64,000 nucleotides of DNA from Sphingopyxis sp. GW247-27LB. GTDB taxonomy: Bacteria; Pseudomonadota; Alphaproteobacteria; Sphingomonadales; Sphingomonadaceae. This document shows, piece after piece, positions 51,715-60,724 of this stretch. Made by a program: the position numbers and the translations under genes. Location: the NCBI RefSeq assembly GCF_002277025.1, contig NZ_NIWD01000002.1:531454-595453 (forward strand). Direction: 5' to 3'. The notes under the pieces were generated by a model. It made no database searches and was not told the DNA's origin. It saw only the letters and a list, made by a program, of their open reading frames with translations. Each line of letters starts with the position of its first letter. Positions within the stretch are counted from its first letter, which is position 1.

Positions 51715-51743
51715 CATATATGGTGGGGGGTCCCCCCTGTAAA
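51715..51743 (-). promoter_or_regulatory. ornithine decarboxylase promoter with a palindrome in the spacer
   Basis: Minus strand: -35 TTTACA (51743-51738), spacer of exactly 17 nt, -10 TATATG (51720-51715). The spacer contains GGGGGGACCCCCC (51737-51725), a perfect 6-1-6 inverted repeat. A dyad filling the spacer is the usual geometry of operators that repress or twist a promoter. The start codon follows about 80 nt later. Confidence 0.5.
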
Positions 51744-51825
51744 GACCCTTTGCGCGCCTTCCTCGCATCGCTTTCGGCCGTCAGGAAGGGGCCTTTGCCG
51801 CGCTTTGCGCCGAATTTGCCGCCGT

Positions 51826-52674
51826 TCAGTCGATATCGTCCCACGTCAGCCGGCGCGAAAAGACCGGGTAGCTTTTGGGCGAGTCGACGAACCGGATGCG
51901 GGTGCGCTCCTGCATCTGGTTGCCGCGGCACCATTTGCAGCCATCCTCGGAAAAGCCGGTCGCGATCAGCGTGATCGCACGCCGGCGATTGGGAAAGAAG
52001 TTCCGTCGCATCGCCCGGCGCAATTCGTTGGACAGCTTGAACCCCAAAGCCGTCCGGTCACGCAGGCCGTGGCGCTTGGTCGCTCCGAAAGCGGGCACGA
52101 TGACGAAGTTCGCCTTGCCGTTGCGCTCGGCGGGAAGAATGTCCGCCGCGACCAGGTCATTCTCGGTTATTTCGCCCCGGATCAGCTTCTCCCCCGCTGC
52201 GTCGGTCAGCGGCCAGGCCGTTGCGAAGGCGACATAATCGCGCTGGGCCGGGTCATAGAGCCCCACGCCCATTACGGGGTTGGCCAGATACATGCGGGTG
52301 ATTTCATCGCCCAGCGGCGCCGCGCCGCCGTAGATTTCCTCGTGCAGGCCGGTTCGCAATCGCTCGAGCTGTTCGATGGAAAAGCTGTTGTGCACCTCGA
52401 GGTCGCCGAAATCGAGCGGCGGGAAGCAATCCGTCTCTTCGGGGTGATGGAGCGATCGCGAGGCCAGCGCTGCGACCGCCAGAAAGGCAACGACCAGCGC
52501 CGCCACGGCCCAATCGGGCAAGGACGCCGCGGCGCCAAGCCATTTCAGCAGTTGGTCGACGATCTTGCCGATCAGTAACGGCATGACCAGCAGCAGGATC
52601 TTCAACGCTATTGGCTGACGCCGATACCAGTCGACCGAATTCAGCCACCATTTCGTCAAACGGCTCTCGCTCAT
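51826..52674 (-). CDS. membrane-anchored protein of unknown function
   Basis: 282 aa. Two adjacent transmembrane helices (about residues 22-45 and 54-72) are followed by a soluble domain of 200 residues. Visible in it: IEQLERLRTGLHEEIYG, DYVAFATAWPLTD, an Arg-rich helix LRRAMRRNFFPNRRRAITLIA and a C-terminal CxxC pair (Cys246, Cys249 in GFSEDGCKWCRGN). I recognise no family. It lies between the decarboxylase and nspC genes on the same strand, with a 43-bp gap to nspC. The stop at 51826 is 193 bp from the decarboxylase start, and that gap holds the decarboxylase promoter. Confidence 0.7.
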   Translation of the reverse strand: MSESRLTKWWLNSVDWYRRQPIALKILLLVMPLLIGKIVDQLLKWLGAAASLPDWAVAALVVAFLAVAALASRSLHHPEETDCFPPLDFGDLEVHNSFSIEQLERLRTGLHEEIYGGAAPLGDEITRMYLANPVMGVGLYDPAQRDYVAFATAWPLTDAAGEKLIRGEITENDLVAADILPAERNGKANFVIVPAFGATKRHGLRDRTALGFKLSNELRRAMRRNFFPNRRRAITLIATGFSEDGCKWCRGNQMQERTRIRFVDSPKSYPVFSRRLTWDDID

Positions 52675-52717
52675 CCCCCTGTCTCCCCCACCGTCAGCTA
52701 TGGGGGAAAGCGGGCGA

Positions 52718-53905
52718 TCAACTCAATCGCATTTTGAAGTCTTCGTAACCGAAACGGCGAATTTCTTTCAGCTCGTCGCTCTCGCTGTCCCACAGCCAGA
52801 TCGACGGCAGCGGGACGCCGTTGAAGGTGTTGGTCTTGACCATCGAATAATGCGCCTGGTCGAGGAAGGCGAAGCGCTGGCCGACGCGGGCGCCGCCGGG
52901 CAGGCGATAGTCGCCGATCACGTCGCCCGCGAGGCAGGAGGGGCCGCCGAGGCGGGTCGCGGCGCCGCTGTCCTCCTCGCCCAGCATCGCGGGGCGATAG
53001 GGCGCCTCGATCACGTCGGGCATGTGGCAGGTCGCGCTGATGTCGGTGATGCCGATGGGCATGCCGTTGTCGAACAGGTCGAGGATCTCGCCGACGAGGA
53101 TGCCCGCGTCGAGCGCCGCGGCCTCGCCGGGCTCGATCATCACCTCGCAGCCGGTCGCGGCGCGCACCTGCTTCAGGAAGGCGATCAGATCGGCGACCTG
53201 ATAATCGGCGCGGGTGACATGGTGGCCGCCGCCGAAGTTGATCCACTTGAGCTGGCCGAAGAAGGGGCGCAGCATCGGCTGCACGGCCGCCCAGGTGCGC
53301 GCGAGCGGCGGGAAGTCCTGCTCGCACAGGCTGTGCATATGAATGCCGTCGACGCCCTCCATATGCTCGGGCAGCAATTGGGTGACGGGAAAGCCGAGGC
53401 GGCTGCACGGCGCCGCGGGGTCGTATTTCGGGGTTTCGCCCTCGCTGTGCATCGGGTTGATGCGCAGGCCGATATCGAACGTCTCGCTCTGCGCGCGGAG
53501 GTCGTCGAGCAGCGGGCGGAAGCGGGCGATCTGGCCGGGCGAATTGAAGATTAGATGGTCGGAGAGCCCCGCGATCTCGGGCAGGTCGGCTTCCTTGTAG
53601 CCCGCGCAATAGGTCGCGACTTCCTTGTCGCCGTTCGGGCCGCCATATTCCTCGCGGCCAAGCTTCGCCTCATAGAGACCCGAAGCGCAGACGCCGTCGA
53701 GATAGTCCGTTACTGTCGGCCCGAGCGACCACATCGAAAAAGCCTTGAGCGCCGCGAGCACGCGCGCACCCGACGCATCGCCGATTCCGCGCAGCACCGA
53801 CAGGTTAGCGCGGACCTTGGCCGCGTCGACGACGAAGGCGGGGGAGGGGACGCGGCTCAGGTCGAAGCGGGCGAAGGCTCCGGGGTCGCCGGCTCTGGTT
53901 TCCAT
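52718..53905 (-). CDS. nspC: carboxynorspermidine decarboxylase
   Basis: 395 aa PLP enzyme (alanine-racemase fold) that decarboxylates carboxy(nor)spermidine to (nor)spermidine. PLP Lys54 in LAALKAFSMWSLGP; other family blocks are KEVATYCAGYKEADLPEI, HMHSLCEQDF, WINFGGGHHVTRADY, MIEPGEAAAL, ATCHMPDVIEAPYRP and LGGPSCLAGDVIGDY. Works with the dehydrogenase at 54397-55605; a DUF486 gene sits between them. Confidence 0.93.
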   Translation of the reverse strand: METRAGDPGAFARFDLSRVPSPAFVVDAAKVRANLSVLRGIGDASGARVLAALKAFSMWSLGPTVTDYLDGVCASGLYEAKLGREEYGGPNGDKEVATYCAGYKEADLPEIAGLSDHLIFNSPGQIARFRPLLDDLRAQSETFDIGLRINPMHSEGETPKYDPAAPCSRLGFPVTQLLPEHMEGVDGIHMHSLCEQDFPPLARTWAAVQPMLRPFFGQLKWINFGGGHHVTRADYQVADLIAFLKQVRAATGCEVMIEPGEAAALDAGILVGEILDLFDNGMPIGITDISATCHMPDVIEAPYRPAMLGEEDSGAATRLGGPSCLAGDVIGDYRLPGGARVGQRFAFLDQAHYSMVKTNTFNGVPLPSIWLWDSESDELKEIRRFGYEDFKMRLS

Positions 53906-53920
53906 GATCTCGTAATCCTG

Positions 53921-54271
53921 TCAGGCCGCGATCGGCCCCTTGAAGATGAAGAAGGCGCCCGCCGCGATCAAGGCGAAGCCGATCAGATGATTCACCGTCA
54001 GCTTTTCGCCGAGCCAGAAGACCGCGAAGCCCGCGAAAACGAGCAAGGTAATCACTTCCTGCATCGTCTTCAATTCGGCGGTCGAATAGACGGCGTGGCC
54101 GATGCGGTTCGCGGGCACCGCGAGGCAATATTCGAAGAAGGCGATGCCCCACGCCATGACGATCGCCAGCCACATCGGCCGCGAGAGATCGCCGAGATGG
54201 CCGTACCAGGCGAAGGTCATGAAGATGTTCGAGACGAAAAGCAGGCCGATCGGCAGGAGATAGGCGGTCAT
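53921..54271 (-). CDS. DUF486/DMT-type small membrane protein
   Basis: 116 aa with four transmembrane helices (about 3-20, 30-48, 65-85, 92-112). The pattern FMTFAWYGHL, FFEYCLAVPANRIGH and LKTMQEVITL matches the DUF486 family, a half-size relative of drug/metabolite transporters. Start at 54271 follows GAGGGAC; the ATG at 54292 is less well placed. Its stop is 15 nt before nspC starts, so it is co-transcribed with the polyamine gene; an export or uptake role is a guess. Confidence 0.82.
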   Translation of the reverse strand: MTAYLLPIGLLFVSNIFMTFAWYGHLGDLSRPMWLAIVMAWGIAFFEYCLAVPANRIGHAVYSTAELKTMQEVITLLVFAGFAVFWLGEKLTVNHLIGFALIAAGAFFIFKGPIAA

Positions 54272-54295
54272 CGATAGTCCCTCGCCATCCATGTT

Positions 54296-54374
54296 CTCCG
54301 GCGAAAGCCGGAGTCCAGCGCGTCAGAACGCAAGGCTTGCGCCTCCCATCCCCGGGTTCCGGCTTTCGCCGGAA
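54296..54374. repeat. inverted pair of REP-like palindromes
   Basis: CTCCGGCGAAAGCCGGAG at 54296-54313 and, in opposite orientation, TTCCGGCTTTCGCCGGAA at 54357-54374, 43 nt apart. Each is itself a hairpin; together they form a BIME-like doublet between the dehydrogenase and DUF486 genes. It may attenuate transcription between them. Confidence 0.65.
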
Positions 54375-54396
54375 CACACACCACGCACAGTTTGAC

Positions 54397-55605
54397 TTAG
54401 AAATCCAGCGGTGCGTCGAGCTCCTTCACCTGCCACGGCAGGCCATGCCTCATCAGCATGTCCATGAAGGGGTCGGGGTCCATCTGCTCGATGTTGAACA
54501 CGCCCTTGCCGTTCCAGGCGCCGGTCACCATCATCGCGGTGCCGATCATCGCGGGGACGCCGGTCGTATAGCTGACGGCCTGGTTGCCGGTCTCGGCATA
54601 GGCGTCCTCGTGATCGCAGATATTGTAGAGATAGAGCGTCTTTTCCTTGCCGTCCTTGCCGAGGCCGGTGGCGATGACGCCGATGTTGGTCTTGCCCTTG
54701 GTCGTCTCGCCGAGGCTCGACGGTTCGGGGAGCACGGCCTTCAGGAACTGGAGCGGGATGATCTCGCGGCCTTCGTAGATGACGGGGTCGATCCGCGTCA
54801 TGCCGACGTTCTGGAGCACGGTGAGGTGCTGGATATAGGCGTCGCCGAAGGTCATCCAGAACCGGATGCGCTTGATCTCGGGCAGGTGCGTCTTCAGGCT
54901 TTCGATCTCCTCATGATACATGAGGTACATGTTCTTCGGGCCGACCTCCTCGAAGTCGAAGCTCTGCTTCACCGACATGGCGGGGGTCTCGACCCAGTCG
55001 CCATTCTCCCAGTGACGCGCGACCGCGGTGACCTCGCGGATGTTGATTTCGGGGTTGAAGTTGGTCGCGAAATGCTGGCCGTGATCGCCGCCGTTGCAGT
55101 CGAGAATGTCGAGCGTGTCGATGCGATCGAAATGATGCTTCTTCAGCCAGGTCGCGAACACGCTCGTCACGCCGGGGTCAAAGCCCGATCCGAGCAGCGC
55201 CATCAACCCCGCCTCCTTGAAGCGATCGTGATAGGCCCACTGCCAGTGATATTCGAACTTCGCCTCGTCGCGCGGCTCGTAATTCGCGGTGTCGATATAA
55301 TGCGCGCCGGTCGACAGGCACGCCTCCATGATCGTCAGGTCCTGATAGGGCAGCGCAAGGTTGACGACATGCGTCGCGCCGATCGAGCGGATCAGCGCCG
55401 CGGTCGCGTCGATATGGTCGGCGTCGACCTCGGCGGTCTGGATCGTGACGCCGGTACGTTCCTTCACCGATTCGGCGATCGCGTCGCACTTGAACTTGCG
55501 GCGGCTCGCGAGCGTGATGTCGGGAAAGATGTCGGGGTTCATCGCCATCTTGTGCACCGCGACCGAACCGACGCCGCCTGCGCCGATCACCAGAACCTTG
55601 CTCAT
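54397..55605 (-). CDS. carboxynorspermidine/carboxyspermidine dehydrogenase (saccharopine dehydrogenase family)
   Basis: 402 aa NADP-dependent reductase condensing putrescine (or diaminopropane) with aspartate semialdehyde. Rossmann motif VLVIGAGGVGSVAVHKMA; family blocks ATHVVNLALPYQDLTIMEACL, YIDTANYEPRDE, LLGSGFDPGVTSVFATW, DCNGGDHGQHFATNFNPE and the C-terminal DPDPFMDMLMRHGLPW. Together with nspC it forms the alternative spermidine pathway independent of S-adenosylmethionine decarboxylase. Saccharopine dehydrogenase activity is less likely because of that context. Confidence 0.9.
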   Translation of the reverse strand: MSKVLVIGAGGVGSVAVHKMAMNPDIFPDITLASRRKFKCDAIAESVKERTGVTIQTAEVDADHIDATAALIRSIGATHVVNLALPYQDLTIMEACLSTGAHYIDTANYEPRDEAKFEYHWQWAYHDRFKEAGLMALLGSGFDPGVTSVFATWLKKHHFDRIDTLDILDCNGGDHGQHFATNFNPEINIREVTAVARHWENGDWVETPAMSVKQSFDFEEVGPKNMYLMYHEEIESLKTHLPEIKRIRFWMTFGDAYIQHLTVLQNVGMTRIDPVIYEGREIIPLQFLKAVLPEPSSLGETTKGKTNIGVIATGLGKDGKEKTLYLYNICDHEDAYAETGNQAVSYTTGVPAMIGTAMMVTGAWNGKGVFNIEQMDPDPFMDMLMRHGLPWQVKELDAPLDF

Positions 55606-55672
55606 CGTGAAAATCTCCTGTCCGCGAACCTATGCGGCTTGCCTTGTATGCGCCGCCCTATAGGACGAAGCC

Positions 55673-56662
55673 ATGACACAGCAAAGCCCCGATCCCCTGC
55701 GCGATCCGGCGCGCGCGCCGACCCTCGCGGGGGTCGAACGCGCCGCGGCGAAAGTCGCTGCATTGCTCCCGCCGACGCCGCTGCTGCCGCTCGAGATCGA
55801 CGGCACCACCATCTGGTGCAAGGCCGAGTGCCTGCAGCCGGTCGGCGCGTTCAAGATCCGCGGCGCGTGGCACCGGCTGACCGACCTGACGCCCGAACAG
55901 GCGGCTGCGGGCGTCATCGGCGTGTCGAGCGGCAACCATGCGCAGGGCGTCGCCTGGGCGGCAAGGCGGCTCGGGATCAGGGCGACGATCGTGATGCCGA
56001 GCAACGCGCCGCGGATGAAGCTCGACGCGACCCGCGCGCTCGGGGCCGAGGTCGTGCTTTACGACCGCGTCAATGAATCGCGCGACGCGGTCGCAGCGAA
56101 GCTGCTCGAAGAGCGCGGCGGCACCCTCGTGCACGCCTATGGCGATCCCTGGATCATCGAGGGGCAGGGGACGGCGGGGATCGAGGCGCGCGCGCAGATG
56201 GAGGCGCGCGGGGTCGACGGACCCGACACAGTCGTCGCCTGTTGCGGCGGCGGCGGCCTGTCGGCAGGGCTCGCGCTCGCGTGCCCCGATGCCGAAGTCG
56301 TCGCGATCGAGCCCGAGGGGTGGGACGATGTCACCCGCAGCCTCGAAGCCGGGACGATCCTGACGGTCGAGGATCTCGCCTATCCGACCGAATGCGACGC
56401 GCTGCAGACGCCGCAGACCTGGCCGATCAACTTCGCGGTGCTGCAGGCGCGCGGGGTGCGCGGGGTCGCGGTGACGCGCGACGAGGTGCGCCACGCGATG
56501 CGCGTCGCGTTCGAGAAACTGCACCTCGTCGTCGAGCCCGGCGGCGCTGCGGCGCTCGCGGCGCTGCTCGCGGGCAAGGTGGCGCCGGGCCGCGCGACGC
56601 TCGTCACGCTTTCGGGGGGCAATGTCGATCCGCGGCATTATGCGGAGATACTGGCGGGATAG
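55673..56662 (+). CDS. threonine/serine dehydratase
   Basis: 329 aa PLP-dependent beta-elimination enzyme without a C-terminal ACT domain, hence a catabolic-type threonine ammonia-lyase or serine dehydratase/racemase relative. PLP Lys61 in LQPVGAFKIRGAWH; phosphate loop CCGGGGLSAGLALA; SSGNHAQGVAWAAR and VEPGGAAALAALLAG. Divergent from the dehydrogenase gene with 67 bp between. The symbol is left blank because ilvA, tdcB and other homologues cannot be told apart here. Confidence 0.88.
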   Translation: MTQQSPDPLRDPARAPTLAGVERAAAKVAALLPPTPLLPLEIDGTTIWCKAECLQPVGAFKIRGAWHRLTDLTPEQAAAGVIGVSSGNHAQGVAWAARRLGIRATIVMPSNAPRMKLDATRALGAEVVLYDRVNESRDAVAAKLLEERGGTLVHAYGDPWIIEGQGTAGIEARAQMEARGVDGPDTVVACCGGGGLSAGLALACPDAEVVAIEPEGWDDVTRSLEAGTILTVEDLAYPTECDALQTPQTWPINFAVLQARGVRGVAVTRDEVRHAMRVAFEKLHLVVEPGGAAALAALLAGKVAPGRATLVTLSGGNVDPRHYAEILAG

Positions 56663-56708
56663 GGAAACTTATCCCGGCGCACGCGTTCTGGACGATGGAA
56701 GGAGACGC

Positions 56709-57167
56709 ATGATGAAAACGAGCATGATCCTTGCGGCCTCGACGGCGCTGGTGCTGCTGGCCGGCTGCGAGAAGGCGGAAGCCCCCGCGCCGTCCGAAAC
56801 CACGACCACGACGACCGAAGTGCCGGTCGAATCGGTGCCCGACGAGACGGCGGCCGACCCCGAGGCTGATCCGGCGACCGCGCCGCACCGCTTCGCGAGT
56901 TGGGCGGGCAAATGGACCGGGGTCGAGGGCATGTATGTCACCATCACCCCGACCGAACCCGAGCGCTATTCGCTGGAGATGCAGTCCGATCTCGACACCA
57001 AGGGCACCTATGTCGGGCGCGACAGCGAGCATGGGATCCAGTTCGAACGCAGCGGCGAGCGCTTGTCGCTCCATCGCGGCAATGGCGAGGATACCGGGCT
57101 CAAATATCTCGCCGGCAAGAAGGAATGCCTGATCGTCAAGGAAGGCGAGGGTTATTGCCGCGATTGA
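56709..57167 (+). CDS. lipoprotein of unknown function
   Basis: 152 aa. Signal MMKTSMILAASTALVLLAGC with lipobox LAGC (Cys20). A Thr/Glu/Pro-rich linker (about residues 25-55) is followed by a small beta-barrel-like domain (FASWAGKWTGVEGMYVTITP, RYSLEMQSDLDTKG, GIQFERSGERLSLHRGNGED) with one disulfide candidate (Cys near 139 and 150). AAGGAGA precedes the start. No named family recognised; the domain has the look of small periplasmic lipid- or inhibitor-binding barrels, which is not evidence of function. Confidence 0.8.
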   Translation: MMKTSMILAASTALVLLAGCEKAEAPAPSETTTTTTEVPVESVPDETAADPEADPATAPHRFASWAGKWTGVEGMYVTITPTEPERYSLEMQSDLDTKGTYVGRDSEHGIQFERSGERLSLHRGNGEDTGLKYLAGKKECLIVKEGEGYCRD

Positions 57168-57192
57168 CGGCGGCGTCTTGGGGGAAGGGGGA

Positions 57193-57789
57193 ATGACAGA
57201 GATCGTTGCGGCCGCGCGGCCGGACCATCCGGCGCTGATCGAAACGCTGGCGCAGGCGTTCCAGACCGACCCGGCGCTGTCGTGGATTCTTCCCGACCCT
57301 GAGCATCGCGCCAGGGCGCTGCGCGGCCTGTTCCGCGTGCTCGTTCCCGCCGATGCCCGCGCCGGCACCGCGCTGCGCGCCGCTGATGACGAGGCGGCGG
57401 CGCTGTGGCGCGCACCGGGGCGGGCGCATAGCGGCGGTCTCGAATTCCTGCGCACCGTCATCCCGCTCGTTGCGACCTTCGGCACCGCCTTGCCGCGTGG
57501 ATTGAAGGTGCAGGCGAGTATCGACGCGCACCGACCGAAGGGGCGTTTCTGGTATCTCCACTATGTCGGCGTGCGCCCCGGGCATCAGGGCAAGGGACAC
57601 GGCGGGCGGATCATCCGCGCGCAGACAGCGATAGCCGATGCCGAAGGATTGCCGTGCTGGCTGGAAACCGCGACGGCGGGCAACGTGCCGCTCTACGAAC
57701 GGCTCGGCTTTTCCATCGCCATGGAATGGGACGTCGCGGGCGGCGGCCCGCATTTCTGGGGGATGATGCGCGAACCCTCGCGAGGATGA
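57193..57789 (+). CDS. GNAT family N-acetyltransferase
   Basis: 198 aa acetyl-CoA-dependent acetyltransferase. The acetyl-CoA motif is YVGVRPGHQGKGHGGRIIR (motif A, about residues 119-137), preceded by the strand RFWYLHY and followed by LETATAGNVPLYERLGFS (motif B). The N-terminal half is Ala-rich helical. The start at 57193 has GGAAGGGGG directly upstream; the TTG at 57178 is rejected. Substrate unknown. Confidence 0.86.
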   Translation: MTEIVAAARPDHPALIETLAQAFQTDPALSWILPDPEHRARALRGLFRVLVPADARAGTALRAADDEAAALWRAPGRAHSGGLEFLRTVIPLVATFGTALPRGLKVQASIDAHRPKGRFWYLHYVGVRPGHQGKGHGGRIIRAQTAIADAEGLPCWLETATAGNVPLYERLGFSIAMEWDVAGGGPHFWGMMREPSRG

Positions 57790-57873
57790 CTGCGCGGCGA
57801 GGCGTGCAATCTGGGGGGTGGAAATCGACCCGGTGGACGCTAGGATCACCTCCATCGATTACCGGGGGGAATC

Positions 57874-59403
57874 ATGCCGCGTTATCACCATATCTTTCTG
57901 TTCCTGCTTTCCGTCCTCTGCCTGGCCGCCACGCCCGCGCGCGCCGAATGGCATCAGGCGAGCAGCGCCCATTTTCTGGTCTATGGCGATATCGGCGAAA
58001 GCCAGATTCGCACCTATTCGCAGCGGCTCGAACGCTATGACAGCGCGCTGCGCCTGATCACGGGGCAGAAGGAGATCGAGGGCGCGAACCACAATCGCGT
58101 CACCGTCTATCTCCTTCCCGGACTCAGCGAACTCCGGAAACTCGCGGGGCCGGGGGCAAAGGATGTCGCGGGCTTCTATGTCCCTTCGTTCGAGGGCTCG
58201 CGCGCCTTCATGCCCGAAAAGATGGTCGATAGCGACCTGTCGGCGCAGACGATCATGTTCCACGAATATGCGCACCATATGCTGCTGAGCAGCAGCACCG
58301 AATTCTATCCGCGCTGGCTGTCCGAAGGCATGGCCGAATTCTTCATGGTCACGCGTCTCAACAACGACGGCAGCGTCACCGTGGGTCTACCCAACAACGA
58401 CCGCTCCTATGCGCTGACGGCGTTCAGCCGGATGCGGGCCTCCGAACTGCTCGCCTCCGACATGAACAAGCTGTCGCGTTACGATGTCGGCCAACTCTAT
58501 GCTTCGGGCTGGCTGCTGACGCACTATCTGCTGCTCGGCGGCGACCGGCCGGGCCAGCTCGTCCGCTATGTCAGCCTTCTCAACAACGGCAAGCCTTGGG
58601 AAAAGGCGGCCGAGGAGGCCTTTGGCGATCTCGGCAAGCTCGACCAGGATCTGGAACGTTACCGCCGTACGCGCGGGATGAAGGTGTTCACCGTCCCCGC
58701 CGACGAGCTGTCGACCGGAAAGATCGAGGTGAGCGCGCTCGCCCCCGGCGCGGCGGCGATCATGCCCTATCGTATCCGGTCGGCGCGCGGCGTCGACCCG
58801 AAGATGGCGGTCGAACTCGTGGCCGACGCCCGGCCCGTCGCCGCGCGCTACCCGAACGACGCTTTCGTCCAGCGGACGATGGCGGAGATCGAGTTCGATG
58901 CGAAGAATAACGCCGAATCCGAGGCGGCGGCCGACCGCGCGCTCGCGATCGATCCCAATCTGGCGGTGGCGATGGTTTACAAGGGGCGCGTGATCGCGCG
59001 CCGGGCGACCGAAAGCAAGAAGGCCGAGGACTGGGCCGACGCGCGCTCGTGGTTCATCAAGGCGAACCATGCCGATCCCAATTTCGCGCTGCCGCTGGTG
59101 CTGTATTACGACAGTTTCGCGCGCGCCGGTGAAAAGCCGAGCAAGGGGGCGGTGACCGCGATCATGCGCGCCATCGTGCTCGTGCCGCAGGCTCCCGAGA
59201 TTCGGCTGCGTGTCGGCCGCCAGCTGGTGGTGGAAAACGACCTCGCGCTCGCGCGCAAGGTGCTAGCGCCCGTCCTGTTCAGCGCCCATGGCACGACGGA
59301 CGAATCGGTTTCGGAAATCACCAAGCTGCTCGACGAAAAGGCGGCGCCCGAGACAATTCTCGCGGCGATGGACAAGGCGAAGTGGAACGAGACCGGCGAA
59401 TAG
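57874..59403 (+). CDS. secreted HExxH metallopeptidase-like protein with helical repeats
   Basis: 509 aa. Signal peptide residues 1-24 (ATPARA cleavage). The zinc motif HEYAHH gives His130, Glu131 and His134, and WLSEGMAEFF (Glu151) supplies the third ligand, the gluzincin arrangement seen in DUF1570-type peptidases. Residues about 290-500 form TPR-like helices (for example ESEAAADRALAIDPNLAVAM and LALARKVLAPVLF). Probably an envelope protease or a peptidase-derived scaffold. Monocistronic-looking; converges with hemA. Confidence 0.85.
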   Translation: MPRYHHIFLFLLSVLCLAATPARAEWHQASSAHFLVYGDIGESQIRTYSQRLERYDSALRLITGQKEIEGANHNRVTVYLLPGLSELRKLAGPGAKDVAGFYVPSFEGSRAFMPEKMVDSDLSAQTIMFHEYAHHMLLSSSTEFYPRWLSEGMAEFFMVTRLNNDGSVTVGLPNNDRSYALTAFSRMRASELLASDMNKLSRYDVGQLYASGWLLTHYLLLGGDRPGQLVRYVSLLNNGKPWEKAAEEAFGDLGKLDQDLERYRRTRGMKVFTVPADELSTGKIEVSALAPGAAAIMPYRIRSARGVDPKMAVELVADARPVAARYPNDAFVQRTMAEIEFDAKNNAESEAAADRALAIDPNLAVAMVYKGRVIARRATESKKAEDWADARSWFIKANHADPNFALPLVLYYDSFARAGEKPSKGAVTAIMRAIVLVPQAPEIRLRVGRQLVVENDLALARKVLAPVLFSAHGTTDESVSEITKLLDEKAAPETILAAMDKAKWNETGE

Positions 59404-59413
59404 GCGCCGGCCC

Positions 59414-60634
59414 TCACGCCGCTTTCTGAAGTTCCAGCTCCAGCCGGTCCCAGATCTCGACCAGCGCCGCGGTGAGGTCGCGCATCATCGCTTCGTCGTG
59501 CGTCGGTCCCGGCGTGAAGCGCAGGCGTTCGGTGCCGCGCGGGACGGTCGGGAAATTGATCGGCTGCACATAGACGCCATATTCGGCGAGCAGGATGTCG
59601 CTGATCTTCTTCGCACGCACCGGGTCGCCGACCATCAGCGGGACGATATGCGTCGTCGAGTTCATCACCGGCAGCCCCGCGTCGCGGAAGCTCTGCTTGA
59701 GATAGGCGGCGGCAGCCTGCTGCGCGTCGCGCTCGACGCTCGACTGCTTGAGGTGGCGCACGCTCGCGAGCACGCCCGCGACGAGCACCGGCGACAGGCT
59801 GGTGGTGAAGATGAAGCCGGGCGCGTAGGAGCGGATCACGTCGATGATATTCTTGTCCGCGGCGATATAGCCGCCCATCACGCCGAACGCCTTGCCCAGC
59901 GTTCCCTCGATGATGTCGACGCGGTGCGCCGCTTCGTCGCGGTCGGTGATGCCGCCGCCGCGCGGGCCGTACATGCCGACGGCATGAACCTCGTCGCAAT
60001 AGGTCAGCGCGTTATACTTCTCGGCGAGGTCGCAGATCGGGTGGATCGGCGCGATGTCGCCATCCATCGAATAGACGCTTTCGAAGGCGATCAGCTTCGC
60101 GGCCTCGGGATCGTCGGCGGCGAGCAGTTCCTCGAGATGGTCGAGGTCATTGTGCCGCCACACGCGCTTTTCGCAGCCCGAATTGCGGATGCCCGCGATC
60201 ATCGAGGCGTGGTTGAGCTCGTCCGAATAGATGATGCAGTTCGGCAGCAGCTTGCCCAGCGTGCCGAGCGTCGCCTCGTTCGAGATATAGCCCGAGGTGA
60301 AGAGCAGCGCGCCTTCCTTGCCGTGCAGGTCGGCAAGCTCGGCCTCAAGATCGATGTGATAATGGGTGTTGCCCGCAATGTTGCGCGTGCCGCCGGCGCC
60401 CGCGCCGACGTCGTGCAGCGCCTCTTCCATCGCCGCGACGACCTTCGGGTGCTGGCCCATCGACAGATAGTCGTTCGAGCACCAGACGGTGATCGGCTTC
60501 GGCCCGTTATGCCCCGCAAAGCAGCGCGCATTGGGGAAGGCGCCCTTGTTGCGCAGGATGTCGATGAAGACGCGATACCGGCCTTCCTCGTGAAGGCGGT
60601 CGATGGCCCGGGCGAAAATATCGTTGTAGTTCAC
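59414..60634 (-). CDS. hemA: 5-aminolevulinate synthase
   Basis: 406 aa PLP enzyme condensing glycine and succinyl-CoA, the C4 route to heme of alphaproteobacteria. Landmarks: [89 protein letters not shown] and the PLP Lys in [17 protein letters not shown] Fur-like palindrome lies 91 nt upstream. Symbol follows alphaproteobacterial usage (not the glutamyl-tRNA reductase of the same name). Confidence 0.96.
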   Translation of the reverse strand: MNYNDIFARAIDRLHEEGRYRVFIDILRNKGAFPNARCFAGHNGPKPITVWCSNDYLSMGQHPKVVAAMEEALHDVGAGAGGTRNIAGNTHYHIDLEAELADLHGKEGALLFTSGYISNEATLGTLGKLLPNCIIYSDELNHASMIAGIRNSGCEKRVWRHNDLDHLEELLAADDPEAAKLIAFESVYSMDGDIAPIHPICDLAEKYNALTYCDEVHAVGMYGPRGGGITDRDEAAHRVDIIEGTLGKAFGVMGGYIAADKNIIDVIRSYAPGFIFTTSLSPVLVAGVLASVRHLKQSSVERDAQQAAAAYLKQSFRDAGLPVMNSTTHIVPLMVGDPVRAKKISDILLAEYGVYVQPINFPTVPRGTERLRFTPGPTHDEAMMRDLTAALVEIWDRLELELQKAA

Positions 60635-60724
60635 TATGCAGCCCCGCGGGTTGGTCGGCGTGCGCCGCCCCCTCCGGCGACGATGTTTGGCGGGGCGATA
60701 ACGCCAAAATCCGCCGAAATCCAG

